From: Rhyzopertha dominica
Taxonomy: Eukaryota; Arthropoda; Insecta; Coleoptera; Bostrichidae
Assembly (NCBI GenBank): GCA_025024175.1
Contig: QCXZ01000137.1
Location: 81,840,680 to 81,904,679, forward strand
DNA length: 64,000 nucleotides
Reading direction: 5' to 3'
Shown: positions 1 to 12,200 of the stretch, one piece after another
Layout: each line of letters opens with the position of its first letter
How positions within the stretch are numbered: the stretch's first letter is position 1
Notes under the pieces: generated by a model
What the model was told of the DNA's origin: nothing
The model's input: the letters and a program-made list of their open reading frames with translations, nothing else
The model's database searches: none
Made by a program: the position numbers and the translations under genes

Positions 1-782
1 GGTACACGAATCCAGCGGGAAGGAGGTATTCAGATTTCGTAGGCACTACTTTAGCTCCAATTCCAAGCAGCTCCTCCAAGAGGCGGGCTTCGGAGCTCCC
101 ACCCCCAACCTTCACCCCGTCTTCGTCCTTGGCTTCCAGAAACGCTGGCATTGTCTGCACCAATACCGATCTGATATCGATTCTCTCATCCCTGACGTCT
201 TCGGCTATGGAGATTAATCAGTGCGGAACCTCCGAACAAAAATCGAAAGCTCAGACCACCGAGCAAAGACGCAGTCGTTTGAAGAGTCATAGATCAAGCA
301 GTTTTGACATATCAGTTTTGCACAGTACCGAAAGTAAAAGCGCCGAAGATAACAAAACCGAATCACCCAGCCCTTCTAATTGGTTCGTGCGACGCCACCA
401 ACCTATTTCGGCTAAAACAGCAACAGATGCCTCAATCCAAAAATCTACCGCAAATCAAGTTGTTTCCAAAGGCAGTTTCAAGACCAAGGACACTGTCGAG
501 GCTAACAAAGTAGTATGGGATGAGAGAAGTGGATCCCTAGTAGACGCTGAGGCTCTAGGAAGCGCGATCGAGGTTTTCCTTCGAAGAGGAGGTACAGAAA
601 ACCCTACGGAACCACAAACCTCCGCTCCTGCAAGCAAAGGCGCCATTCCGAAAACGGGTATCAACAGGTCAGGTAGTAATAAGTCGAAATCTAGCTGGTT
701 TTCGAGCAGGGGCGAGGAGGATTCCACGGAAGCCTGCGAATCATCTATTTGCTCGACGTTGAAAGATCTTTTTGTAAAGTAG
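1..782 (+). CDS. 3' terminal exon of an unrecognised gene, GPRIN-like C-terminus
   Basis: The frame is open from base 3 without a stop to TAA at 780-782, so this is the last coding part of a gene whose start lies left of the window. The visible ~259 residues are low-complexity and rich in Ser, Thr, Lys and Asn, with no membrane segment. The one ordered-looking patch, near 505-580, reads VVWDERSGSLVDAEALGSAI. Its spacing (V-W-D-E, then V-D-x-E-x-L-G-x-A-I) resembles the conserved C-terminal block of GPRIN proteins, which are Galpha-regulated neurite outgrowth factors. That resemblance is recalled, not searched, and could be chance. No upstream splice acceptor was assigned. The first ATG in frame is internal, so no start can be given. 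Confidence 0.6.
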   Translation, partial: YTNPAGRRYSDFVGTTLAPIPSSSSKRRASELPPPTFTPSSSLASRNAGIVCTNTDLISILSSLTSSAMEINQCGTSEQKSKAQTTEQRRSRLKSHRSSSFDISVLHSTESKSAEDNKTESPSPSNWFVRRHQPISAKTATDASIQKSTANQVVSKGSFKTKDTVEANKVVWDERSGSLVDAEALGSAIEVFLRRGGTENPTEPQTSAPASKGAIPKTGINRSGSNKSKSSWFSSRGEEDSTEACESSICSTLKDLFVK

Positions 783-1110
783 TTTGGCGTTCATTAAGTA
801 GCATGTTATATAGATGCCAAGTGGATAGCTTAGGGGAGTGTTCAGTGGTAGATTTGATGCTGACAGTTTTTTGACCAGTGCCATTGTCAATCATAAGTAA
901 AAACTCAAAATGGAAATTAAATCTCACATGTCACAATCGGAAGCAGTAAAACTGAAAAAGTACTACATTATGGACGTATCGTCGCTAAGGCAGAATTAAA
1001 AACAACTGTGAAAAGCGTTAAGAACCAGATTTATTCATGTAAAACCATAAAAGCCGAAAATGGAAGCAAACAATCTACGAATCAATAAAAACTAAAATCC
1101 GCAAATAAAA
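783..1110 (+). other. probable 3' UTR with poly(A) signals
   Basis: Non-coding, AT-rich sequence follows the stop at 782. AATAAA hexamers lie at 1084-1089 and 1104-1109, directly before a transposase relic. The transcript could end here. It could also run on to about 3400, where the sequence keeps a UTR-like composition and has another AATAAA; the sequence alone does not decide. Confidence 0.5.
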
Positions 1111-1179
1111 CTTTCCCACGTTCATTTGGTTACATGGCTTCGCTCTTCTAGGCGTGAATTATTTAACAACCAAGAAGTA

Positions 1180-1430
1180 TCATTCGAACAGCAGACGGTC
1201 TCTTAGCTCAGGTTCTGTATTGATTGGTTCATTGCAAACTACGTTTTTTACATGACCCCAGAGGAAAAGAAATCGACCAGCGTTAAATCTGGTGATCGAG
1301 CAGGGCCACCTCAATAAAGTCAGAACGTCTCTGTTCGTTATGGATAAACTGTGCATGCGTAAAATGGGCCGGAAATTCAAAAGGCCCAACCTTGGGTATA
1401 AAGACTTTTTAGACTTCACTGGAAGCAAAA
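1180..1430 (-). mobile_element. Tc1/mariner-like transposase relic
   Basis: The minus-strand translation contains FLWGHVKNVVCNEPINTEPE just after a degraded WPxRSPDLTP block (here WPCSITRFNA). This is the C-terminal catalytic region of DDE transposases of the Tc1/mariner superfamily ('WPPRSPDLTPLDFFLWGHLK'). The rest of the enzyme is missing or unreadable. Nearly the same DNA word (GTTAAATCTGGTGATCGAGC) recurs at about 61845 in slightly changed form, so both pieces come from one family. Confidence 0.7.
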
Positions 1431-1704
1431 TAATTGTGCCAAACGATCACCTAAAAGACGTCCAACAAGTTGATAGAAAACTTCCCCTGAAGCCCTCTGT
1501 GAAAGAGTGCGTAGACATGCCAGTTGTGAGAATTAAAACAGCTTTCTCAACCAAACATCGTATTATCAGTGAACGGAACACAAGACGGTCATTCGCTCCA
1601 GAGAACCAGCTCTTTGTATACTGTACTCCGATACATATGACTTTATTACGATGATAATCTTTAATAACACGGAAATGTTTACACATTTTAAGACCAATTA
1701 ACAT

Positions 1705-4700
1705 ACGTTTTTTAAGTGTTGGTTAGGTCGTTTCAATATTTCGTAATAAATTTATTTCTTTACAAGATATAGATGTGCCGGAGCCTAGTACATTATAAAT
1801 GATATGTGAAGTCTCTACATAGCATATGAGTAGGTACACAAAGATTTACTGGTGTTGATTATATTTGTATGAATGAATGAATTGTGTGAAGCGTAAAAAA
1901 TCTGGGCTGGGTGTTTAACCTTTTCAAGTCAATCGATAAAAGATATAGATGTTTCTGTTGAAATATCTACAAGTCGCTTTATCAATCATTTCACTGAATA
2001 TTTGATCTACCACTGAACACACGCATAAAATCCACCCCAATCTCTTGTACAAAACTGACTGATATTTTAATATATGTGTATTGTAGCACTAGTTCTAGTC
2101 ACACCTTACACAAAACCAGCGTTGTTACAATATAATAAATGTGTCTTAATATCGATAGAAGTACAATCATGTATAGATAGAATCCAAACAAGTTTATATT
2201 GTAATAAATTTTGTTGTTATGTAAACGGAACGGAACTCAATATTTACCTTGCGGTAGGGGTTGCGGCGTTTCTATTGCCATGTTTAGGGGTGCTTGCTTA
2301 CGACACTTCAATATACACAGACGACCATCATAGAAATTTTTTACCTTGAGTAAGAGTACTGTGTCTCACAATAATGTGTTACGTTGGGCAAAAAGTGCGA
2401 TTCTCCTCAAATTTAATTGGTGTCGTCTTGGGTCTCGAAAAATCTATATAAAAGGTAAAACTAAACAGTCTAATTACACATTAATATCACGTTGTGTTTC
2501 GTGATGACACCTGAATAAATGACCATTTATGGCTAAGAATAGAGAATATTGAAACATATCAGTTAGTTATCATTACTATAATGAGAAGTGGCAAGCACTA
2601 CTTTATCGATCCACAGAAAATTAGGATGGACATAAAACTTGGCAAATTTGTTATGACGGGTTAAATATTAAAACTTATTGAGAATTCTAGGAAGGTGCCA
2701 ATTAAAACTAGCAAGTAATCGTTATAAACATTTTACTGCGTAAAGGAAATTGATTGCAACTGGTTGTAATAGGTATTGAGAAAACTGTGTCTTGCAGATT
2801 GAGCTTACCCATAATATTTCTTAGCGAAACCTCGTGTGAAGCCGTGTACATATAACAGTCCTAAAGAAATGTGTTGCAATTTAACGAAAGCATGGCAGTA
2901 CTTAAACGTCGAAACAGGTAAAAAAATACCGTTCGTGGTAAGTCCAATTCTTATGTATGGAAAGTGATACCTTTGTGAACAATGACATAAATTTATGAAG
3001 TGAATGTTAGTACTTTTGAGTATTTTCGTACATATAATACTTTCGCAGGTCGAAAGAATTGTTGTTAGTTCCTAGTGTATAGATAAAATTGTAAATATTT
3101 ATTCTGTGGGCGATGTTATAGATGTTATTATGATATAGACAATCCACTCGGATTAGTTCGTAACTTTTTTATTTATATTCTACAAGAAAATGAAGCTGCA
3201 TTCTAAAACAACCGTTGTAATAAAGCGCGATTATCAATGGTGCACGCCTACCACGAGCACCTCGTAATTGATAAATATGTGTGTTTATCTGTTTAATGGT
3301 GTACCGAACAGAATTTGAACCATCTAAATGTGTACTTCTGAAATGAATTTATGTAAACGTTTCTGTCGTCTAAAAGTGTTGAATGGAGATAATAAAGTCT
3401 TCTGCAAACCATTTTTCTCTTTTAACCCCTGCAACTAGTCAGAAAATGATATTATCGTCAAAATGCAAAGGTAAATGGTGCTTAAGGAATGGAGTTTAAA
3501 ATGCTGAATGACCAATACCAATAGTACTTTTACGTCTCTGTGTTTCCTCCAATTAGTATACCTGTAAATTGCTAACAAAAAAAAATAATAAACTAACATA
3601 TACGGACAAAAGTTTTTAGTCTATTTTACCACCCTTCTGAATCTACTGGCAGTACTAATTCTTTCCCATACTTAATAATACTAATACAATTCATGCTTGT
3701 ATCCTAAATTATTAATCAGAGAAGCCACACTTCAAGTAATCTTTTATGGTATATATTACTGTTACAATATTTGCGTAAATTCAATGACTACTTTTTTTTA
3801 GTTATATATATCGAGAGGCAATTAAAGTCTGTTTAAATAAAAACCATAATTAAGTACGTATCTATTTATTTAAAAAAACAACTAAATACTTACCAATATT
3901 TAAATACTTTAGAGGTTGTATCAGAAGTTCTAATTTGCATTTAAGGCCCCATTTTTTAATTTGCAACATGAGCGAGATTGTGGATAATCTTAGAATTAGG
4001 GCTTTCACATCTTCAGCAACAATTAATTTATCTTTATTATTTTTAAAACTATAAAAGAATGCTAGATGTGGCATCACAAGTTAACACAAATTCATATATT
4101 CGTTTTGGAAAACTACGCCACTGCCTAAGGCGCCACAAGAAAAAAAACGCCGTTTTTTTTAGCTAGTAACCAAGCTAATAAAATGCTCGCAAAATGCTAT
4201 TTCATAGATAAGCTCGTCTGTTTAGAATGCACGTGCGGCATGCAGAAAAAAAGCGTAAGTACCTTCTTTCAAATAATACAATAGGTGTTGACAGCTGCAT
4301 TGATAAACGGTGCAATTGTGGTCTGCAGAAAAAATCAAAGGACAGCCGCAAAGACTAGACGGTGCATAGGCGTGCAGAAGATTTTGCATTTGGGACAGAT
4401 AATAACCGTCGATGATATCAGAAAAAAAGGCCGTACAATGTCATTGCAATTTCAATAATATTAATTATTATGATAATAGAAATTTGATAATTTGAACTAA
4501 TACCCTGTCCACAAGGTATATATATTTTATACATTTAAATTAAAATTTGATCGTTTGGTATTATAAAACGATGATTAGGATTTCCGTCTTTTCTTTATTT
4601 GACCTATTGTTTAAAAAATGAAATTTGCAGTGATTGTGAGGCTTAGCAATCTCTCTTTTAGTATTTAGATACCTGTAAGAGTTTCAAAAAGTATTTTACT

Positions 4701-5840
4701 TTACTTTTGGTATTGTGGGAAATATATTTAAATTTCCTACTGCCCTCTATTAATTGAAAAGAAATTATATGCTATATTTAGACCTACAATCTAAATATTT
4801 TATTAAGTAACTTGTACAATTTTATATGTGGTGGCATTAATTTATTAAACTACAGGGCTTTTGATATTATGATCAACTTGTATTTACGAAATGTATGTAC
4901 CTATAGCAAGCTTACCTGGGAAAAAACCAGTACTCATTTATTGGGATCGCCTATCTATACAAAATGATAAATAGGTATTTAATCACTACCTACCTGCTTA
5001 ATTAAACTGCGCATTGTGCGCATGGATAATTTTTAAGTATCCTTTCGTAATGATGCCACAATTTAGTGTACAAATATTGTATCGTTCGTTTCTCAAAGAT
5101 TTGGTCAAATAGTTGGCTCGTTTGTTTGAGATTTTGGTCTTATTAGATGCAAATTCTGAATTTTAGTTAAGTATTAAATGGGAATAGTGTCAGAAATGAA
5201 CCGCAAGTTCTACAGCTCACTACCAAATGACTGAGCAGGTTTATGGGATTACAATAATTAATTCATTGTACCTGGCATACCTATCTACTTGTATCACCTG
5301 CGCAATCCAATCACCGTCCAACAATGAACATGAAGCAGAGCCTAACTCCAGTACATGTTGCTGACCTTGAATTCCATCCAATTACAGCAATTAATTCTCT
5401 AGAAACCAACGTAGAGATGTAGATGTAACAACTGACTATGCAACTATTTCTTCATATGTATATGTTGTTCTCGTTGTTTTAGAAATGACGCTAAGACAAA
5501 CACTTTGGCTTAATTTATTTAAAAAAAAGAATTATTTAATACTATTTCTGAATCCCCCTTCTCTCATGGATCCATCAATGAGTCAGCAGACATCAAAGAT
5601 TTTCGAAGGGTATGAAACCTAAATAAATTATGGTGTAAAACTACTGACCACCTACAATATGTTGTTTTTACGATGGGTGAACTTGTAAACAACAGTTAAC
5701 CGCTGTTTTCGCATAGTTGACTAAAAATATTATGTTGATACTGGCAAAATACAGGGCATCCGTGCCAAATAAACATATGTATTAGGTACACTAGTAAACA
5801 GAATTTCTCACAAGTTCTATAAGCTATTTCAAAGTTCAGA
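1705..5840. other. gene-free stretch
   Basis: No coding sequence, RNA gene or recognisable repeat was found in this AT-rich stretch. Short open frames (for example 2074-2349 and 3862-4077) lack family resemblance and codon character. Around 4220-4440 is a slightly GC-richer patch in which the word GCAGAAAAAA appears twice; I cannot assign it. The first part, to about 3400, could be extended 3' UTR of the gene to the left. Confidence 0.4.
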
Positions 5841-5849
5841 AACGTTTGT

Positions 5850-6165
5850 GTTTTGCTTGCCAGGCTTTTTACGTACGTGGGGTCTCTTAATTTTGGATTT
5901 GTTGTGCCAGGTCATTACCTGACTTGCTGATTTTAAGTCTAGAGGTACTAGTTGCATTTCCGCTTGAATACGAGCTTCTAATTCTTCTAGTGTTTGTGTG
6001 GATAGTTTACGCTACTTTTTAAATGACCACAGAGAAACCATCTACTAACAAAAAAGTCATCAAGGAAGCCAGACGTACCGCCACAGAAAAATATGCCGGT
6101 GGACTATCTTGCTGGAACCAATGTCTTTTGAAATTTTATTGTCCAGTTCATGGGAAATCTCAGCG
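5850..6165 (-). mobile_element. internally deleted Tc1/mariner-like transposase relic
   Basis: The minus strand reads, in order and across frameshifts: WFQQDSPPAYFSVAVR (the family's WFQQDGAPAHF catalytic block), FLCGHLKSSVN (degraded FLWGHLKSKV), then TQTLEELEARIQAEM. These are consecutive conserved blocks of a Tc1/mariner-superfamily transposase. The segment between the first two (WIGRRGP..WPPRSPDLTP) is deleted. Stops and frameshifts make it non-functional. It is related to the pieces near 1180, 15175, 34125 and 61800. Confidence 0.75.
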
Positions 6166-6750
6166 CAGGTACCAAGTCATTTCCGAAAAATTCGAAACAC
6201 TTATCTGCCTTAAGATTATCTTTAAATCTGTGGATTATGAATTGTTTGTTCCACTGTAATCTACAGATAACTTTTTGTCCATTACCGAATATAAGTCGAG
6301 GCTTTTATTTTTGCTACCGTCTTCCTTAATTGAAGATATTCAACAGGGGCTTACCGTAGCCAAAAGGTGCATGAAGTATCATTATTTTTTGACGTGTCAA
6401 ATTGTAAACTGATCACTTTGAACATTTTTGTTTGAATACTTTTCTATGTAAGTTTTTGGAGGTCGTTTCTGGTACGTCTTTCCAATTGTGATCATTTTTT
6501 TCTGTGTATCAAAGCAAATTAAAAGCAGAATAAGGTGATGGAATATCAAACATTTACAGATATTTGGTATTAAGTAGCAGTAGAGATATTCAATGTATTA
6601 CCTACCTGTAATGTTTTAACTTCTTCAGCCTGCTCATCCAAAGACAAGGGTAAAGAGTACATTCATTTAGGTATATACTTACCCATATTATAGCTATTAA
6701 ACATCAAAAACGAAGCTCACTGGATTTATTTTAATTTAATAACGTCAAAG
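6166..6750. other. gene-free stretch upstream of the cyclophilin 3' end
   Basis: Nothing recognisable was found. It separates the transposase relic from the cyclophilin 3' UTR. Confidence 0.4.
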
Positions 6751-6758
6751 TTTAGACT

Positions 6759-6764
6759 TTTATT
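6759..6764 (-). terminator. cyclophilin poly(A) signal (AATAAA)
   Basis: The minus strand carries AATAAA about 380 nt beyond the cyclophilin stop codon. It is the first strong hexamer on that strand and gives a plausible 3' UTR of about 0.4 kb. Confidence 0.5.
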
Positions 6765-7142
6765 CATTTATGACTGTATATATTGTTATACAGTACACAC
6801 TCATACATAATGGATGTCATGAAAACAGGGTGGAAAATAAAACAAAATAGGAATTACTGTTACCTTATATTCTGTATGCCACAATGGTAGAAACATTATA
6901 AATGCAAAGATATTATTACACTAGACTACAATATGTGGCAAATAGCCAATCAACAGATCACAATGCTATTGGAAATCCATTATTACCATGTCATACCTAC
7001 TGCAGTTGTTGGAATGGCATTATTTTCAGTTATTAGTTACGAATTTAGCGACAAAAAACCATGGTATTTAAGAAGACAGATAACATTCATGGGTCGTAAA
7101 AACCAAGGGAACGGTGTCTTAATATTAAAAAAAAATTACAAA

Positions 7143-8213
7143 TTACAATTGACCGCAGTCGGCTACGACGATCTTCTTGTTGGTTTTGCCAGACTGAGAG
7201 CCCAGCCCTTCGAGTTTCTTCACAACGTCCATTCCCTCGACCACAGATCCGAAAACAACGTGCCTGTTATCCAGCCAGGACGTTTTGACAGTGGTGATGA
7301 AGAACTGCGACCCGTTGGTATCCGGGCCAGCATTGGCCATAGAGAGGATGCCGGGGCCGGTGTGTTTCAGGGTGAAGTTTTCATCGGGGAATTTGGCACC
7401 GTAGATGGACTTGCCCCCAGTGCCGTTGTGGTTGGTGAAGTCACCACCCTGACACATGAAATTGGGGATGACACGATGGAAGGTGGAGCCTTTGTACCCA
7501 AATCCGGGTTCCCCAGTGCAGAGGGCACGGAAGTTTTCGCAGGTCTTGGGAACCACATCTGAACGAAGCTGCAAATGAATGAAAAAAATTTGTAACAAAT
7601 ATGGGAATAAGAGTACTTTCCATTGTCTTGAGCATGAGGCATGTTTCTTTTTACAAAGATTACCTAACAAAAGTTCTAAACTGTTTATTGTAACCTAATT
7701 TTACCCCCAACTAGATCGCATTATTTTGGGTGAATTTCCACTAACGGAATAAATACAATGTGGGGGGGAGAGGCTAGCAACAGTGAACGACTTCATCACG
7801 CGTTTACAAATTAGATACGATTGTAACCTTTGGAATAAAAAAAAAATAATTTCTTATCCAAAATTACGAATAAACATTCAAAAACTCGCAAATTCTCGCG
7901 TTTACGCCGATTAACCTGGGTCCCTTTTTCCACGCCGGTGCCGGCATTGTAAGCAGCGGCATGGTGGTCCGAATCACCGGAGCAATCTATTGATAGAACC
8001 TCAAAATTACATGCGCTATCCGCTTACCTCGATTACTATTCTTCCAACGGGCTGCCCATCGGCAGTCATGTCGAAGAAAACACGTGGCAAACCCATTATT
8101 TTGGCCAAATTTCGCACGGATAAACCAAAAGATGAACTGACAGTTGCGCCGGCAAACACACTCGCACTGTGCGTGTACTTACAGACGCGGGTGCAGAACG
8201 AGAAGAGTGCCAT
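7143..8213 (-). CDS. cyclophilin A-type peptidyl-prolyl isomerase, possible mitochondrial/cytosolic dual form
   Basis: There are two coding exons, 8213-8028 and 7568-7143, joined across a 459-bp intron (GAG|gtaagc ... tttgcag|CTT). The joint restores the family's V-I-E-L-R-S-D-V-V-P run. The product is 203 residues. It catalyses cis-trans isomerisation of X-Pro bonds and binds cyclosporin. Active-site residues are present: the Arg of [15 protein letters not shown] with its Phe, Met and Gln, the NGSQFF block, and the Trp and His of [11 protein letters not shown]. Residues 1-39 have basic, Ser/Thr and hydrophobic residues and not one Asp or Glu, like a mitochondrial leader. Met40 (MGLPRVFF) begins a 164-residue core equal to cytosolic cyclophilin A, so leaky initiation could give two forms. 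Insect Cyp1 proteins with N-terminal extensions are known. An initiator-like TCAGT sits 36 nt upstream, at 8247-8251. Confidence 0.95.
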
Positions 8214-8239
8214 CTTACGGGAAACACTAAGCTAATCAA

Positions 8240-8255
8240 TATAACTACTGACGAT
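8240..8255 (-). promoter_or_regulatory. candidate initiator of the cyclophilin gene
   Basis: The minus strand has CGTCAGTAGTT, an arthropod Inr match (TCAGT), with its A at 8249. This is 36 nt before the first ATG at 8213. No TATA box is evident. Assignment rests on motif and position only. Confidence 0.35.
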
Positions 8256-9260
8256 TGTGTAGCAAGCGAGTACTTAGCCCTCGATTAGTAAAGAACCTTA
8301 TAGAAACATAACATTGACAAAATAAATAAACAGTTATTTCATACGTATTTCCCGCAAATACAACAATGGAATGCTTTTTTCAATTACAGAAGAGCATTAA
8401 GCGTTTATGATTGTATTTAATCATTAATCGTTTTTAAATTCAACCGCGAATATATAGGATGTACAGCCTGTATTGATTTTGGCTTTACGGTACGATTTAT
8501 CTTAAATTTAGAAAAATAAGAAGCTATATTAGTTTTGGTAACTAAAATAAAAAATAATACTAATACTAGATATTATTTGAGCATTTTTTTGCAGAAAAAC
8601 ATGATGGTTTTGGTAATATAGGTACCGCGCATGCTTGGCATTACCGCTTTCTACAATAATTAATTAATTAATAAAATCGTTCTCTGATAGTATCATAATA
8701 TACATAATAAGTATAAATCCAACAATTTTTTCATCAGTATTGCGACAACTTTATAATTTAGACCAATTTAGTTTAATTTTTAAATTGCATATTGACTAGC
8801 GTAGTCAGTCACCAATGCACCATGTAGAGCGGCATTGCCAAATGTACTTTCAAAAGTGCATTAACAGTAATTACTTCTTTTGGTGACTGATGTGCAGTAA
8901 TAACTATGTCTTTGTCGATTATTCAGATCTAAATTCACCTGACTTTATAATCATTTAATGAATAGCTTAATTGAAACATTAATCTAAACACTACCCAGAG
9001 ATTTGGCAAATAGGCATGACAGTTTGGCAGTTGACTTGTTGACAAATGGACATATTGACACGCCATAAATTTTTCGGTGTTTTGACGTGTTTTATAGCAA
9101 ACTCGTTGATATTATTTTGTAGTTACGTTAAAGTGAAACTTTTTGTGTTGGGCCTTACGATACTATCAACAACCATTTCTGTTAGAGCCAATAATAGAGT
9201 TTCATCCATGTTAAGTTTACTTGATTGCATAACGATACCGGTTGCAAAATATACCCAAAA
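8256..9260. other. divergent intergenic region between cyclophilin and CCAR1
   Basis: About 1 kb of AT-rich DNA lies between two divergent genes and must hold promoter elements for both. An 11-bp perfect inverted repeat (TCAGTCACCAA at 8805-8815, TTGGTGACTGA at 8880-8890) is the clearest structure; its left arm contains an Inr-like TCAGTC on the + strand. No protein is encoded. Confidence 0.45.
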
Positions 9261-12200
9261 ATGAGCAACATTGGCCAGTTTGGCAATGCCAAAAACAGTC
9301 CCTGGGCTCGCACAGCTGTAGGTAATACCACAGCCAATTTGGTTAACCAGCCGAACCCCCTACAGCAGCAACTGCTCAACCAGACTGCTTTGAGTAACAT
9401 GAACGCATCGGGTATGATGCAGTTCCAGCAGCAACACCAGCAGGTGTTCCAGAACGCTATGGGGATGCCACAGCAAAACCTCGGGCTGGGGATTCAGACA
9501 ATTCCTAACACAGGCGTAGCTATGAGCACATCTGGCTTGAATCCACAGATTGCTTCAAACCAGTTATTCCAACAAGTTGGTACTGTAACGTATCCAAATC
9601 CGAGAGCGTTAAATCCTACTGCGTTCCAAACGCAAAACATCACCACAGTTCCTCCAGTACAAAATTCCGGTAACAACAGCACAAAACAAAGAGTGTTTAC
9701 TGGGATTGTTACCAAGGTGCATGACAACTTTGGGTTCGTAGATGAGGATGTGTTTTTCCAAACATCCGCCTGCGTTAAAGGGTCAAATCCTATGGTGGGT
9801 GATCGAGTGTTAGTTGAAGCCTCTTACAACTCCAGCANGCCGTTTAAGTNGAACGCAACTCGGATCCAGGTGTTACCCATGTCCAACCAGCCCTCAGCTA
9901 GGAACACTAGCGCCAAGAACTTCAACTCTAACGCCAGCAACTATAACGCGGTTCCTCCACCATCGGACAACAGCAATGGGAATTACTTGAGGAATAATCA
10001 GAGATCCAAAGCTTCAGTTGGGGGAAGAGGCAGAGAAAGGTCAAGGGACAGGGATCGGGACGATGAAGAGAACGAGAGGAAGAAAAGGAGAGAGGAAAGA
10101 ATGAGGGAGAGGGAGAAGGAAGAGAAGAAGTCTCCGATGAGGAGGAGGTCTAGATCTCCAAAGTCAAGACGCAGGTCAAGGATTGTTCCTAGGTATATGG
10201 TGCAGATTCCAAAGATCGCTCTTGATTTGTAAGTATCTTGTTTATAACATGCTAGACCATAAGAGAATTGGACACTTCTATCCTTTATCTAGTGGAGATA
10301 CGACGAAAATCGATTTTCGCTATCTCTATTAGATAGATTGTCCAATTTAATTTTTTTAAATTCTGGAGAATTTCTCATTTATTTGCAGACCCAATGCAGA
10401 TGTACTGGAGATTCGTCGTCGATACGCCAACTTGTACATCCCATCAGATTTCTTTTTCACCTATTTCCGATGGGTGGACGCTTTTCCACCCGACAAGCCC
10501 TTCACATTAAACAAACCATGTTCCTTCCACATCATGAACAAGGAGGTTGATCCGGTGGTTGAAAACGATGCTGTATTAGAGCCTCCAGATGCAGATTATT
10601 TGTTTTCTGCAAAGGTGGAATATTATAATAAAAAAAAATAAATAAGATAGTNNTGGTTGTGCATTCATTCACAGGTAATGCTGATGAGTGTACCAGGAAT
10701 GGAAGACCTCTTCGAGAAATGCTGTCCAATGGCCGAAGACCGCGACAGGAGGGACAGAGACAGCGAGGAACGTGATTTTGTACATCCAACCAGGCTCGTT
10801 AATTTCCTGATCGGCCTGCGTGGAAAGAACGAAACGATGGCAATCGGTGGTCCTTGGAGTCCGTCTCTTGATGGTGAACATCCCGAGAAGGACCCGATGG
10901 TTCTTATAAGAACGGCCATACGTACTTGTAAAGCTCTGACTGGAATAGATCTTTCTAACTGCACCCAATGGTAAGTTTGGTTTGTAGCCGACATTTGACA
11001 ATTTAAGTTAAGTTTTTGCGGCTTTCAAGCATGGTTTTTGCAAAGTACAGGGCTGGCAGACAGCTTAGATTGAAGTTAATGTTTTGTGATGTGACAATTG
11101 TTGATTTTGATAGCAACATAAGGCAAAAGCAGCTTCAAATGTTAGCATTATAGTACTGATTTAAGTAGTAAAGATTATCTATTTAGTGACTATTAACACT
11201 TTTTTGCGATTTTGTCAACTATACAGGGTGTCTGCCATTATGTGGGCAACCTCTCAGAATCTGATAACTGATGTAAAAATAACACTCTTTTAACGGTATA
11301 CACCAGACTTCAGATTCAAAGAGGTTGCCCACATAATTTAGGACACCTGTGTTCGTTTTAATTAAATTTTCATTGCACTAAGTTAAAAGGCTCCTATAAA
11401 AGAGGGTAATTTCATTGAAAAATTAGTTTTTAATGACGTTTACTTCTGTAAATCATCAAAATGCAAGCTTTTATTTCACAGTTTATTACAATTAATTCAT
11501 TTAGTGATGTGGGATTAAGGTAATTAAACAGAAAATGTAGTTAATCATTTGTAAATTTGGAATACTATTTCTTCATTTCAATAGTATGTGTAGGGCATAG
11601 TTCAAAACAAACTAAATTTTTCACGTTGAATCGGATAGTGTTCAGTTTTAACTCATTGTGAAAAATTCAGGAATAACAAATTCATTCTAACAATAGAAAA
11701 TTAAACAAGAAACATCTTGTCGATCAACTTCATCTATGTACAGATAGCATCTTTTTTGAAGAGAGCTAAATGTGGATGTAAAAATAATAAAAGGCTTAGG
11801 TCCAAAAATTTTGTATGGAACATTTTTTTTCCCTGTCAATTAATATGTAGAAGCTTTGCTTCATGTTGAGTAAGCTGTGCAGGGGATATTTAAATTAAAT
11901 CTGAATAAATTGTGATTTAGACTTATCTAAGAGGTCTGTTTAAGTTTCCTTTGCACAACCGGTCGTATTACGAAAACGTGAGGGTTATCACCGCTTTGTT
12001 TGAATTGGTTTTTCGAGGGCATATTGATATCTAGTTGGCCCGGACACTTTCCAGTAAACAATATTTAATTTGGGCGTTATGGTAACACTGCGATGTTTTA
12101 TAAATAAGCTGTCAAAGTCTGGTATATCATGAAAGGCTATTATTATTATTGATTGCATTGCAAAAAATTGATAAAATCTGAATTGGTTGAATACCCACCC

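Noticed and set aside
2074..2349. 91-codon + strand ORF with a hydrophobic stretch
   Set aside because: AT-rich composition, no family resemblance, and no promoter or splice context.
6933..7562. 209-codon + strand ORF
   Set aside because: Antisense of cyclophilin exon 2; the sense strand has clear family motifs.
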